Assembly: GCF_001510665.1 (NCBI RefSeq)
Contig: NZ_LMTI01000001.1
Span: 580,262 to 644,261, forward strand
DNA: 64,000 nt
Origin: Bacillus sp. FJAT-27445
GTDB lineage: Bacteria > Bacillota > Bacilli > Bacillales > Cytobacillaceae
Reading direction: 5' to 3'
The number at the start of each line of letters is the position of its first letter. Within the stretch, counting starts at the first letter, position 1. Position numbers and translations under genes: made by a program. Shown piece after piece: positions 36,521 through 45,067 of the stretch. The notes beneath the pieces were generated by a model. The model made no database searches and was not told the origin of the DNA. It worked only from the letters and a program-made list of their open reading frames with translations.

Positions 36521-36550
36521 CGCTCCCCTCACTGAAGGGGAGCGTTTTTG
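36521..36550 (+). terminator. Terminator between des and desK
   Basis: CGCTCCCCT and AGGGGAGCG form a 9-bp stem followed by TTTTTG, separating strong des expression from the regulator genes. Confidence 0.85.
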
Positions 36551-36624
36551 TATATCCTAAGTGGAGAAAGGCATGTTCTATGATAAAATATTGGTAGAAG
36601 ATTTCATTTGAATGAGGTTGAACT

Positions 36625-37761
36625 ATGTTTAAAAAATATTGGGCTTTACTTGGAAGTACAGGAATTTCCCCTTATATATGGACAATACTCGGGATCCTCC
36701 CGTTTTACTTTATCTACCTGTCTTCCTCGACAATGAAGATAATGGCCGGAATCATCCTGACTCTCTCATTTTTCGCAATATACCGGCTGGCCTTTATTTC
36801 TAAAGGGTGGACGGTTTATTTATGGACCTTGTTGCTGATTGGCATTTCGATTACGCTTACCAGTATGTTCAGTTATGTGTATTTCGGATTTTTCATCGCT
36901 TATTTTATTGGCAATATCAGGTGGAAAGTTCCTTTTTTCATCCTTTACTTTATTCATATTGTCGGAATGGTTATTGCTATAAATTTGAAAATCATTCTCC
37001 ACGATGATTTCTTCCTGAAGCAATTGCCGCTAGTCGTCATTGTTGTCCTTAGCCTGATTCTCCTGCCCTTCAGCCTTCGCCACCGGAATGAGCGGGGCCA
37101 GCTGGAAGAGAAGCTTGAGGATGCTAATAAACGGATAGGCGAGCTCATAAAATTGGAGGAGCGCCAGCGGATTGCCCGTGACCTGCATGACACACTAGGG
37201 CAGAAACTTTCCCTTATTGGGTTAAAAAGCGATCTGGCAAGGAGGCTTATCTCACAAGATCCGAATCGAGCAGCGGATGAAATGAGGGATGTACAGCAAA
37301 CGGCGAGGACCGCCTTGAATGAGGTCCGGAAAATGGTCGCCCAGATGAAGGGAATCAGGCTTAGCGAGGAAATTATCAGAGTCAAACAGATGCTTGATGC
37401 CGCGCAAATAGAGTTTTCAGGCGGTTCGGAGTGGTCATTGCCAAACGTTCCACTTTTGGTTGAGAATATTTTAAGTATGTGCTTGAAGGAAGCTGTTACA
37501 AATGTTGTCCGGCACAGCAGCGCGACCCGGTGTGAAATAACACTTTCATATACGAATAAAGAAATTACCCTTTCTGTGAAAGATAACGGAGTCGGGAATA
37601 TAGACAAGGTCCATTTTTTGAAAGGCAGCGGGCTTTCTGGCATGAGGGAGCGTCTTGATTTTGTAAATGGTACACTCGAAGTACTCTGCATTAATGGAAC
37701 GGAATTGCTGATTCGTGTACCGACAGTTGTGAAGCATTTGGAGACGGAGGGTATGAGATGA
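36625..37761 (+). CDS. desK: Thermosensor histidine kinase DesK
   Basis: 378 residues. Four or five membrane helices (about 10-155) form the temperature and membrane-thickness sensor. The HisKA_3 dimerisation domain contains ERQRIARDLHDTLGQKLSL with the phospho-accepting His188, the same number as in B. subtilis DesK. A HATPase domain follows (NVVRHSSATR, VKDNGVG, GSGLSGMRERL). Its stop overlaps the desR start (ATGA), indicating translational coupling. It phosphorylates DesR in the cold and acts as a phosphatase when warm (known for the family). Confidence 0.95.
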   Translation: MFKKYWALLGSTGISPYIWTILGILPFYFIYLSSSTMKIMAGIILTLSFFAIYRLAFISKGWTVYLWTLLLIGISITLTSMFSYVYFGFFIAYFIGNIRWKVPFFILYFIHIVGMVIAINLKIILHDDFFLKQLPLVVIVVLSLILLPFSLRHRNERGQLEEKLEDANKRIGELIKLEERQRIARDLHDTLGQKLSLIGLKSDLARRLISQDPNRAADEMRDVQQTARTALNEVRKMVAQMKGIRLSEEIIRVKQMLDAAQIEFSGGSEWSLPNVPLLVENILSMCLKEAVTNVVRHSSATRCEITLSYTNKEITLSVKDNGVGNIDKVHFLKGSGLSGMRERLDFVNGTLEVLCINGTELLIRVPTVVKHLETEGMR

Positions 37762-38357
37762 TTCAGATTGTAATAGCGGAAGACCAGCGGATGCTGCTCG
37801 GGGCGTTCGGCTCCCTGCTGAACCTGGAGGAAGACATGGAGGTTGTCGGTATGGCCGCGAACGGTGAGGAGGCGGTCGCGCTCGTCCGCTCGCTTAAGCC
37901 GGATGTGTGTATCATGGATATTGAAATGCCTGGTAAAAGCGGCCTTGAAGCTGCGGAGGAATTGAAAGACTCTGACTGTAAAATCATGATTCTGACAACG
38001 TTTGCCCGCCCCGGCTATTTCAAGCGGGCGTTGAAAGCGGGAGTAGCTGCGTATTTACTGAAAGACGGCCCAAGTGAAGAACTGGCCGGCTCAATTCGAA
38101 ATGTAATCGCAGGAAAACGTGTATACGCGCCCGAATTGATGGATGATTTATACAGTGAGGACAATCCGTTGACGGAAAGGGAAATGGATGTGCTCGGGCT
38201 GATTGCCGATGGGAAAAACACAAAGGAAATCGCAAGCGAACTGACACTTTCCGCCGGAACAGTGCGCAATTATATATCAACCATCCTCGATAAGCTTCAA
38301 GTCAAAAACCGGATTGAAGCCATCACCCATTCAAAAGAAAAAGGGTGGTTTAAGTGA
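37758..38357 (+). CDS. desR: Response regulator DesR
   Basis: 199 residues. The receiver domain has the acidic pocket (IAEDQRM), the phosphorylation site Asp54 (CIMDIEMPGKSG), and Thr and Lys in TTFARPGYF and LLKDG. A LuxR/NarL-type helix-turn-helix (LTEREMDVLGLIADGKNTKEI) follows from about residue 137. It activates des by binding upstream of its promoter. It starts inside the end of desK and is followed by its own terminator. Confidence 0.95.
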   Translation: MIQIVIAEDQRMLLGAFGSLLNLEEDMEVVGMAANGEEAVALVRSLKPDVCIMDIEMPGKSGLEAAEELKDSDCKIMILTTFARPGYFKRALKAGVAAYLLKDGPSEELAGSIRNVIAGKRVYAPELMDDLYSEDNPLTEREMDVLGLIADGKNTKEIASELTLSAGTVRNYISTILDKLQVKNRIEAITHSKEKGWFK

Positions 38358-38389
38358 AAGGCGGCAGGATTATCCGGCCGCCTTTTTTG
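38357..38389 (+). terminator. Terminator of desKR
   Basis: AGGCGGC and GCCGCCT form a stem followed by TTTTTG, directly after the desR stop codon. Confidence 0.85.
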
Positions 38390-38390
38390 C

Positions 38391-38483
38391 CTTTATAGTA
38401 AACGTTTGGGTCCTCTTGTACAGATTAAGCAAGCATGGCCAGAAGAAGCAGCAATTCAGTATAAGAGGGAAATTGCAGGTTGA
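38391..38483 (+). pseudogene. Possible C-terminal gene fragment
   Basis: Directly after the desR terminator, 30 codons read like a protein tail (LGPLVQIKQAWPEEAAIQYK) and end at TGA 38481. There is no start codon or ribosome binding site before it. It may be the remnant of a gene lost downstream of desR. The family is not recognised. Confidence 0.25.
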
Positions 38484-38588
38484 ACTAAATTCCTACAACT
38501 ATTATATGGAAAAGTAAGTTAAATGAAGGAAAGTGGCTGCAGCTGAGAGCAACCAAAAAATTCAACCTCAAGAGGAAAATTCTATAGG

Positions 38589-38891
38589 TTAATTGACCGA
38601 TAGAATTGTAGCTGTATGCCTTGTGTAGAAATTGCTATATCGATAGTATATTTCCACTTCAACCTTATGGCTTTCATAAGGAAATAGATAGGTTGTCTTG
38701 AAAGGGGAGCTTTTTTTAGCAAAATGAAGAGAATGGTGCTTTGCCAGTTCCTCAAGATAAGATTCCAGTTCTTGCTTCTTTATGGCTGGAGTTAGCGCGG
38801 CAGCCTGCTTGGCCGCTTGCTTTTCTTTTATAATTCTCTCTATTTGCTCAATTATCTCATTTTCCCTAACTATATCTACATCGTTTCTCAT
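38589..38891 (-). CDS. Hypothetical protein with helical N-terminus
   Basis: 100 residues from the ATG at 38891, with GGGGTGGG about 11 bases upstream; an upstream TTG at 38915 is possible. The first half is a charged alpha-helical region (IIEQIERIIKEKQAAKQAAA), probably a coiled coil; the second half is beta-rich with many tyrosines. There is no signal peptide. I do not recognise the family. Confidence 0.65.
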   Translation of the reverse strand: MRNDVDIVRENEIIEQIERIIKEKQAAKQAAALTPAIKKQELESYLEELAKHHSLHFAKKSSPFKTTYLFPYESHKVEVEIYYRYSNFYTRHTATILSVN

Positions 38892-39154
38892 TAAGTGTAA
38901 ATCCCACCCCTTCAATTTTCATTAATTTAGGCAGCAAATGGAAAAAAGAAAAAGCCAGAAAAGGAGAAGTGTTTCTTTCTCCTTTTCTGACTTATGTTTG
39001 GCGCATGTCCATTCATTACCATCAGAATATAATAAATTAAACTGTGTTTACGTGTTTGTAAAAATACTGGGCAGGATTTTTGTCTTGCCCTTACTCCTAT
39101 TGTACCATTGCTAATAAGGGCAATCAATAGAATTCGTTATATGTGGCCTTTATT

Positions 39155-39838
39155 TCATTTTAAGATGAAAAGGGCGTAGCTTAAGTCTTTTTGAAAATTC
39201 CAATCCACAAATATGTCTTCAACCTGGCATTCCAAATATTTTTCCAAATTTGGCCGATGCTCATCTATCAATTTCTTTTCAAGGCTTCTCTTTGCGAGCT
39301 TCAATGTTTCCTCAAAACCAAGAAGGATTAATTCCTTCTCTATTTTCACAAGAATGCCTGTCCTGGCAATAAGGAGTACGCGTGGGCTCAACAGTGAAGA
39401 GTATGTTGCCTCTGGATGCTTCTGGGCCTCAATACTCAAATCAATGATTTCCTCATGAACTTTCTCTTTGTTTCCGTACGATTCAGTAAGTGTCAAAAAG
39501 CCAGTTGGGGAAAGAACAACTATAAAAACCCCCGATTTCAGCTCGAGATTCCAATCATAGTAAAACTCTTCAACGTTACGGCCAATATTCAATATAAAAA
39601 AACTTTTTATCTCTTCTATTAACGTTTCCATCATTAGGTCGCGGGTCTTTTCTACATAAACACTTTGCTGGCTGCCCATTAGCGACTTTTCCATTGGTGA
39701 CAGGAAATTTGTAATGTGAATCGTAATGAACGGTTCGGCATACGTGCAATGGACCGATCCAGGGCCACGGCCGAAATTATCCCTAAGCAGCCTCCCAATA
39801 TAGCCGCATACTTCTTTCTCCAAGGTCAAGGTTTCCAT
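39155..39838 (-). CDS. DUF2294 tandem-domain protein
   Basis: 228 residues from the ATG at 39838, preceded by TGGAGTGG. Two DUF2294-like domains are visible: the first (about 1-110) has GRGPGSVHCTYAEPFITIHI and VYVEKTRDLMMETL; the second (about 125-228) has ARTGILVKIEKELIL and LEKYLECQVEDIFVDWNF. DUF2294 proteins are widespread in Firmicutes, sometimes annotated as sodium-translocating, without a proven role. The gene is monocistronic. Confidence 0.8.
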   Translation of the reverse strand: METLTLEKEVCGYIGRLLRDNFGRGPGSVHCTYAEPFITIHITNFLSPMEKSLMGSQQSVYVEKTRDLMMETLIEEIKSFFILNIGRNVEEFYYDWNLELKSGVFIVVLSPTGFLTLTESYGNKEKVHEEIIDLSIEAQKHPEATYSSLLSPRVLLIARTGILVKIEKELILLGFEETLKLAKRSLEKKLIDEHRPNLEKYLECQVEDIFVDWNFQKDLSYALFILK

Positions 39839-39921
39839 AAATATCCACTCCAAACAGTATTTACCCTTTAATTATGTTTCCTCCTTTTTACCCAATTTAA
39901 ACGTTTTGAAAAACACATATG

Positions 39922-39950
39922 AAAAAAAGCCCGCTCTAAGAACGGGCTTT
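39922..39950 (-). terminator. Terminator of the MATE transporter gene
   Basis: On the minus strand AAAGCCCGTTC and GAGCGGGCTTTTTTT form a stem with a T-run, 15 bases after the stop codon. Confidence 0.8.
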
Positions 39951-39964
39951 GATGCTATTCCTAT

Positions 39965-41302
39965 TTATACAGCCTGGCCTTTTACCTGAGTCATACTGAT
40001 GGTGTTCCAGTCTGTCCGGTAGTAGCGCACCATAATGGTGAGACCGCAAACAGTCAGGTAGGAATAGAGGGTAATCCAAGCTCCATAACTGGACATATCC
40101 AGAACGAAGACAAACACATAAGTGACCGGGACAAAAAATCCCCATGCAAGGGCCAGCGATGTTCGAAGGAGGAAGGTGGTGTCTCCTATTCCTCTCAACC
40201 CACCGGAATAGAAGCTATACAAGCCATCAAACAGCTGGAGAAAAGCGGAAATCATAATTAATTTTGCAGTAAGCTCAAATACAAGTGGTTCATTCGTATA
40301 TATACGGGCAATTTGTTCGGCGAAAATGAATTCAATAAACCCGAGGGACAAAATGAACAGGCTTCCCATGATAGCAGTCTGCGTTCCCATACTTTTTGCA
40401 ATCGCTGGCTGCCTGCGTCCAATTTCCTGTCCGACCAGAATGGTTGCAGTCGAACCAAATGCCGCCGCGGGCATAAATCCAAAACTCATGATACTTAAGG
40501 CGATTTCATTTGCGGCGAGAGCATTGGTTCCAAGCCTTGTTACAAAAGCTGTAAAGACAAACATCGCCATGCTTTTCGAAAATTCCTGCATCCCGATCTT
40601 GAAGCTTTCGATCGAAATCAATTTCGCTTCCGCTAATTTCACAAACGGCAAAATGGAAGGTTTTATTCGTTTCAAGAAAAATACGGCGGTATATAAAAGC
40701 CCAACGACTTCCCCTATAAAAAGTGCCCAAGCCGCGCCGACAAGGCCAAGCTCGGGAAAACCCATTTTTCCATACGTTAGTGTGAATGTGAAAAAGATCA
40801 TTACCACGTTTGCAAGCAGGGAGGCAGCCATCGGTGTTCTTGTATTTCCTATACCCCTAAAAAACCCATGAATGGTGAAGCTGAATATCGCAAATATCAT
40901 TGCAAAGAAGCGGATTTTCAAATAGTCATTCCCTTGGCTAAGCATTTCAGGCGAGCTTCCCAATAAATAAAAAATGGCTTCGGTCCCTGTAAATCCTAGA
41001 AGGATGATGAAAATTCCCGCAATTGTCGCAAGCAGCAGCGCTATGTATGTCCGCTGAAGCCCTTTTTCCATATTACCTGAACCATAATTTTGGGCGACAA
41101 GGTAATTTACTGTATGTCCAATCCCCGAAAATAGGGCCCATACATTATACATGACAATATTAGAGACTCCTACGATGGCTATGGCCATAGCTCCCAGATT
41201 CCCAATCATAATGAGATTGATTGTGCCGGTTACCGTCATCGATGCAAAGGAAGCTATTGATGGAATTGCGAGCAATAAGATTGTTTTCCAGTTTTTAAGC
41301 AT
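39965..41302 (-). CDS. MATE-family multidrug/Na+ antiporter
   Basis: 445 residues, about twelve membrane helices. Features include the N-terminal LLAIPSIASFASMTVTGTINLIMIG, GFFRGIGNTRTPM in the middle and the matching GGLRGIGDTTFLLR in the second half, the internal repeat typical of MatE domains. It exports cationic drugs or metabolites in exchange for sodium or protons. TAGGAG precedes the ATG. The pheA gene lies 26 bases upstream on the same strand without a terminator between, so the two may be co-transcribed. Confidence 0.92.
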   Translation of the reverse strand: MLKNWKTILLLAIPSIASFASMTVTGTINLIMIGNLGAMAIAIVGVSNIVMYNVWALFSGIGHTVNYLVAQNYGSGNMEKGLQRTYIALLLATIAGIFIILLGFTGTEAIFYLLGSSPEMLSQGNDYLKIRFFAMIFAIFSFTIHGFFRGIGNTRTPMAASLLANVVMIFFTFTLTYGKMGFPELGLVGAAWALFIGEVVGLLYTAVFFLKRIKPSILPFVKLAEAKLISIESFKIGMQEFSKSMAMFVFTAFVTRLGTNALAANEIALSIMSFGFMPAAAFGSTATILVGQEIGRRQPAIAKSMGTQTAIMGSLFILSLGFIEFIFAEQIARIYTNEPLVFELTAKLIMISAFLQLFDGLYSFYSGGLRGIGDTTFLLRTSLALAWGFFVPVTYVFVFVLDMSSYGAWITLYSYLTVCGLTIMVRYYRTDWNTISMTQVKGQAV

Positions 41303-41328
41303 GTAGGTTCTCCTAATTTGAATTGCGA

Positions 41329-42159
41329 TTAAAGCCGGCTTGTGTTATAACTCCCAAGTACCTGGACCTCATGGCCAAACGCACGAAGAATGGTCAGCGC
41401 CTTTCCTGTTTTGGCTTCATCTTGGCCTGTTTCAGCTTCAATAAAGAAGTGATAAGTGCCCAGCCTTTTCTTCGTCGGGCGCGATTCAATCCACGTCAGG
41501 TTGATGGAAAGGGCGGAAAACACGTTCAAAATGGAGGACAAGACGCCGGATTGATCGAGAGCTGGCGCTATAAGAAGCATGATTTTGTTTCGTTTATGGA
41601 AAGGGAGGACCTCGGCGCTCCGTTTTCCGACAACGAGGAACCGAGTATGGTTTTCACCATTGTCCTGTACGGAGCTATTGGCAACCTTCAGCCCGAAAAG
41701 CCTGGCCGCTGCGCTAGAAGCAATTGCCCCGGCGTCCATTCGGCCCTGTTCCTTCAAAGCTTTAGCCGCAGAAGAGGTGCTGTCGAATTCCTTTGTTATC
41801 ACCCGGGCTTCCTTTATGAATTCCTTGCACTGGGCGAGGGCAGGATAAATCGACCAAACCTCGCGGATCTCTTCCAATGAAGCTCCTTCATTGACGAGGA
41901 GATTAAGCGTCACAGGAAAGATGACCTCCGATTCAATAAAAAGGTTGTTCGCCAGAAGGCCGTCCGCGGTAATATTGATGGTTCCTTCAATTGAATTTTC
42001 AATTGGCACGATGCCTTTATCCACTTTCCTGTCACCGACTGCCTCAAGTACTTCGAGGATTGAGTCGCATAGCTGCCAATCGACATCCTTGCCGGTAAAC
42101 GTCCGTAACGCAGCTTCTTCTGAAAAACTTCCATGGGGTCCTAAATACGCTACTTTCAT
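41329..42159 (-). CDS. pheA: Prephenate dehydratase
   Basis: 276 residues from the ATG at 42159, preceded by AAAAGGAGTG; the longer reading frame to 42270 has no such site. It converts prephenate to phenylpyruvate in phenylalanine synthesis. The catalytic PDT domain has YLGPHGSFSEEAALRTF, PIENSIEGTI and FDSTSSAAKAL; the C-terminal ACT domain has LTWIESRPTKKRLGTYHFFIE, the phenylalanine-binding ESRP motif for feedback inhibition. It is monofunctional, as in B. subtilis, where pheA follows obg; here it stands before a MATE gene. Confidence 0.95.
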   Translation of the reverse strand: MKVAYLGPHGSFSEEAALRTFTGKDVDWQLCDSILEVLEAVGDRKVDKGIVPIENSIEGTINITADGLLANNLFIESEVIFPVTLNLLVNEGASLEEIREVWSIYPALAQCKEFIKEARVITKEFDSTSSAAKALKEQGRMDAGAIASSAAARLFGLKVANSSVQDNGENHTRFLVVGKRSAEVLPFHKRNKIMLLIAPALDQSGVLSSILNVFSALSINLTWIESRPTKKRLGTYHFFIEAETGQDEAKTGKALTILRAFGHEVQVLGSYNTSRL

Positions 42160-42346
42160 TTCTATACACTCCTTTTTTGCCATGTTAATAAGTATACACA
42201 ATAGCGGCGGGAGGTCTAGCATTTTTCGAATTTCCACGAAATTTGGCGAAAAACGGGGGCAACCTTTCAAGGAGGGGTTCTGGTTTGAGGTGGATTTAAA
42301 TTTGCATAAAGATTCGTTGGCATTATGGAAAGAAAATTAGCACAAA

Positions 42347-42385
42347 TAAAGCCTGGAGACCGACTGGCTCCAAGTTTTATTGTTT
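42347..42385 (-). terminator. Possible terminator of the minus-strand lipoprotein gene
   Basis: On the minus strand TGGAGCC...GTCTCCA form an imperfect stem followed by GGCTTTATTTG. It is 60 bases past the lipoprotein stop codon. Confidence 0.4.
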
Positions 42386-42446
42386 AAAATTACTTTATTG
42401 AATTAAAGGGGACCAGATGCATAATAAAAATTGTCTACTATTCCTA

Positions 42447-42899
42447 TTATTCAATTGCGTATGGAATTTCTTCCTTCTTTTCCGTTTTGCCATTACGAAT
42501 AACCACAAAAAAGCGGGGGTTTTCCTTTATAGATAAACCATGAATCACATAGGGGTGGGGTACCTCCCCGTTTTTTGCCTTATGGCTCGTCATTTCAATA
42601 ATCAGGTTTTCACCTTCAATCCGTGCCGCAGCATTCTGATAATCTCCTTCTGATACTTTAGAAAATATTTGAAAGGACTGTCGATTTCCGTGGGCATGTA
42701 CTCCGGTAACATACACACCATTCTCCACCTTTTCAATAGGAGTAGGGTTTTGATATCCTATATAAAAACCTACGTCAGTTGGACTCATTGGAAAATTAGT
42801 ATTAGAGGACATATCCAGAGTCCCATTTGGTTTAATGGAACAACCGATTGTCCCGAACAAAAATAATATAAACAGGCTGATCCAGCAGATTCTTTTCAT
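42447..42899 (-). CDS. Hypothetical lipoprotein
   Basis: 150 residues. Residues 1-20 are a signal peptide with lipobox GTIGC. The rest is a beta-rich domain containing DVGFYIGYQNPTPIEKVENG and VYVTGVHAHGNRQSF, ending with a charged tail. AAAGGAGATG precedes the ATG. No family is recognised. It stands alone and is probably attached to the outer membrane leaflet. Confidence 0.8.
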   Translation of the reverse strand: MKRICWISLFILFLFGTIGCSIKPNGTLDMSSNTNFPMSPTDVGFYIGYQNPTPIEKVENGVYVTGVHAHGNRQSFQIFSKVSEGDYQNAAARIEGENLIIEMTSHKAKNGEVPHPYVIHGLSIKENPRFFVVIRNGKTEKKEEIPYAIE

Positions 42900-43196
42900 A
42901 ACACATCTCCTTTAAATAGATGTTATCTTTGACCACAAAAAGTGGTTTTAGCCCAATGTGTAGATATGCGCTCATTTCCTCAAATAAAGTAGGCATTTTC
43001 AAAATAAATTAGCACTTTTTTTGAATAACCAATTCCTATAAATTTTAACATAAATATCCAATAACTCCCCGAAAATTATCGTTAATGCACAAAAAACAAA
43101 ATCAAACGCTGACAATAACGTCCGTCAACCTGCCATAAGGGTTGTGATTTAGGTTCTACTTCGTTCTCAATGTGGTAAAACCCCATTTATATCAAC
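42900..43196. other. Non-coding stretch
   Basis: About 300 bases between the minus-strand lipoprotein gene and the terminator of the nfo unit. The first part should hold the lipoprotein promoter. The part from 43095 to 43190 is more G+C-rich than the rest and includes CCTGCCATAAGGGTTGTG; it may be a decayed element, but I found no second copy here. Confidence 0.4.
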
Positions 43197-43237
43197 AAAA
43201 ACAAGCAGTCAAATTCAGGTGCGAATTGGACTGCTAA
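43197..43237 (-). terminator. Terminator of the nfo unit
   Basis: AGCAGTC (43204-43210) and GACTGCT (43229-43235) with an inner AATTC/GAATT pair form a strong stem. On the minus strand it is followed by TGTTTTT. Confidence 0.75.
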
Positions 43238-43290
43238 TTATTATGCAAATTTAGTGGCTCGTCAACTTCACAAACCAGGGTTTTCTACTC

Positions 43291-43512
43291 CTATTCTAAA
43301 ATAACCCCATCCTGGTAACCGGCCATGAAGCTGCCGAGGGTTTCCTCAAGCGGCCCATTATTTTCCGGTATCTGCACAATGAGTTCATTCCTTTGCTCAA
43401 CGGCTGTAATCCCAATATTGTCGAACCTGTTAATGCTCAGCTGGACCTTTAGCGCTTCGGCGATATTTTCGGCATCATAGCCATCCTGGATGATATAGCG
43501 TACGTTTTTCAT
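43291..43512 (-). CDS. Small hypothetical protein downstream of nfo
   Basis: 73 residues, starting three bases after the endonuclease IV stop codon and preceded by AGGAGGATGAC inside that gene's end. It has an alternating alpha/beta pattern (RYIIQDGYDAENIAEALKV, then ITAVEQRNELIVQI) and no membrane helix. The tight spacing implies co-expression with nfo. It is a plausible small ferredoxin-like or ACT-like fold, but I do not recognise it. Confidence 0.75.
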   Translation of the reverse strand: MKNVRYIIQDGYDAENIAEALKVQLSINRFDNIGITAVEQRNELIVQIPENNGPLEETLGSFMAGYQDGVILE

Positions 43513-43515
43513 TTG

Positions 43516-44379
43516 TCATCCTCCTTCCTCTCGTGTAGTCTTTGCCGGTTTTGAAGGCGCTAACCGTTTAAGGGCAAGGATTTCTTCTTCGTGTGAAACT
43601 CCGAGGTCGGACGGGGTTTCCAGAATAAATGGAATTTCCGAAAACGCAGATATTATTGATTCCATTTGTTCAGGGAGGATTTTACCGCCTCTATAGATAT
43701 TGGCGTGACGGTCTTTCCGGGAGCCATACGGGTGCATTGAGTTATTGAGATGGATGGCCTTCAAATGCTCCGTATAGCCGAGACCATCAGCTTTTTCTTT
43801 GAATGTACGCGTATTTGAACCATCCCACATCCCACTCGCGAACGCATGGCAGGTGTCCAGGCAAAAGCCAATTTTTGCTGGATACCCGCACAGGTTCCTC
43901 ACTTGGACCAGTTCCTCGAGTTCCGTGCCGAGTGCCGCTAGCTTTCCCGCGTTGTTTTCAAGTAGAAGAAGGCAGCCGCCATTCCAATTTTCAAGGATTG
44001 CATTTAGCATTTCAAGCATGAGGTGATAGCTTGCGAGTGGATCTTCTTCGCTGACGCGGCTCCCGAAATGGACAACAATTCCAGCTGAACCGCATGCATC
44101 CGCGATGGTGAGATCGTTCAGGATTGAGGCTATGTTCAGCTCTTTTTTGGAGGGAGAAGGGGTGATGCTCGTTGGATAAGGAGTATGGGCAATCGAAAAA
44201 AGACCGTTCTCTTCACAAAATCGCCGGCAGCTTTCCGCGTCAGCAAGGTCAAACTTCTTCACTGAAAGGCTCCGGGGATTTTTCGGGAAGTACTGGTACG
44301 CCTGGGCGCCAATTTGCTTTGCATGCTTGGCGGCGGAAAGATAACCGCCTCTTATGCTCACATGGCAGCCGAACTTCAT
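43516..44379 (-). CDS. nfo: Endonuclease IV (deoxyribonuclease IV)
   Basis: 287 residues. It cleaves DNA at abasic sites in base excision repair using three zinc ions. Signatures are KFGCHVSIRGGYLSAAKHA, AHTPYPTSI, GIVVHFGS, LLLENNAG, GFCLDTCHAFASG, IHLNNSMHPYGSRKDRHANI and FILETPSD, which supply the metal-binding His, Glu and Asp residues. The start may be ATG 44379 (MKFGCHV) or ATG 44391; the former fits the family N-terminus. GGAAGG lies upstream. It is co-transcribed with the 73-residue gene. Confidence 0.95.
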   Translation of the reverse strand: MKFGCHVSIRGGYLSAAKHAKQIGAQAYQYFPKNPRSLSVKKFDLADAESCRRFCEENGLFSIAHTPYPTSITPSPSKKELNIASILNDLTIADACGSAGIVVHFGSRVSEEDPLASYHLMLEMLNAILENWNGGCLLLLENNAGKLAALGTELEELVQVRNLCGYPAKIGFCLDTCHAFASGMWDGSNTRTFKEKADGLGYTEHLKAIHLNNSMHPYGSRKDRHANIYRGGKILPEQMESIISAFSEIPFILETPSDLGVSHEEEILALKRLAPSKPAKTTREEGG

Positions 44380-44530
44380 TTCGAGCCACATCCTTCCTTT
44401 TTGATTAGCGTTCAGCAGAAGGGAGGTTTCTATTCGTATTCAAGACCGTGAATAGCTCCAATGTTGGCTGCGTACCGGATAATCGGACCAGGAATTAGAG
44501 CGCCGGAACGGTATCCCGAACATAGGAATC

Positions 44531-44628
44531 TTCGGACTTATGACCGCTGGTTTTTCGAAAAGCTGTCCGAACTTGGGGCATATTCGGACTCATGACAGCT
44601 TGTTTTTTGAAAAGCTGTCCGAACTTGG
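44531..44628. repeat. 52-bp tandem repeat, two clear copies
   Basis: TTCGGACT begins at 44531 and 44583, 52 bp apart. Each unit is bounded by TTCGGAC and GTCCGAA, a 7-bp inverted repeat, and includes GAAAAGCTGTCCGAACTTGG. A degenerate copy may precede at about 44480. The same intergenic stretch has a second pair, TACACTCCCGTAGGATT (44638) and TACACTACCGTGGGATT (44697), about 59 bp apart. Confidence 0.8.
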
Positions 44629-44740
44629 CTCAGATTGGTACACTCCCGTAGGATTGGCACTCGGAAGGAAAGCGAATAGGGCCCACCCCTAAAGGGTACA
44701 CTACCGTGGGATTAACAGTTACCAGGAAAGGGGATTGAAG

Positions 44741-45031
44741 ATGAAGGAAATTTTGCAGCAGGTGAAAAAAGAAATGGAAAAGGCGTTTGACCACCCTGAA
44801 ATGCACAATTTAGATGAGAGTATTGCCAAGCTCCGTTCCGCTCTTGAGCAGCACGGCGATAAAGGGACGATGATAGAAGATGCGATTACGTCACTCACCC
44901 AGGCGAGGAATGCGGCTGCAGAACTCGAGCATGCCGGAACTATTTCGTCTTCGGCGGCTTTCGGGGAAGCATTCAATGCATTGGATCAGGCAATTGAGTC
45001 CTATATTGACCCAAACAACGATCCATATTAA
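44741..45031 (+). CDS. Hypothetical small helical protein
   Basis: 96 residues from the ATG at 44741, with GGAAAGGGG seven bases before. An upstream in-frame TTG at 44735 is possible. The protein is acidic and all-alpha (SIAKLRSALEQHGDKGTMIE, then NAAAELEHAGTI), with no signal or membrane segment. No family is recognised. It is followed by a terminator shared with the convergent NERD gene. Confidence 0.75.
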   Translation: MKEILQQVKKEMEKAFDHPEMHNLDESIAKLRSALEQHGDKGTMIEDAITSLTQARNAAAELEHAGTISSSAAFGEAFNALDQAIESYIDPNNDPY

Positions 45032-45038
45032 AAGACAA

Positions 45039-45066
45039 AAAGCAACCGCTGTGGTTGCTTTTTAAT
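45039..45066. terminator. Bidirectional terminator
   Basis: AAAAGCAACC and GGTTGCTTTT form a perfect stem with an A-run and a T-run, between two convergent genes. Confidence 0.85.
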
Positions 45067-45067
45067 T

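Noticed and set aside
38314-38517. 67-codon plus-strand frame across the desR end
   Set aside because: It overlaps the desR end and its terminator and has no ribosome binding site.
42241-42270. Extended N-terminus of prephenate dehydratase
   Set aside because: The 37 extra residues do not resemble the family and lack a ribosome binding site; ATG 42159 with AAAAGGAGTG is the start.
42262-42340. Plus-strand tail-like peptide ending DLNLHKDSLALWKEN
   Set aside because: It looks protein-like, but no start or upstream frame supports it, and the same region is the promoter side of pheA. Too short to call.
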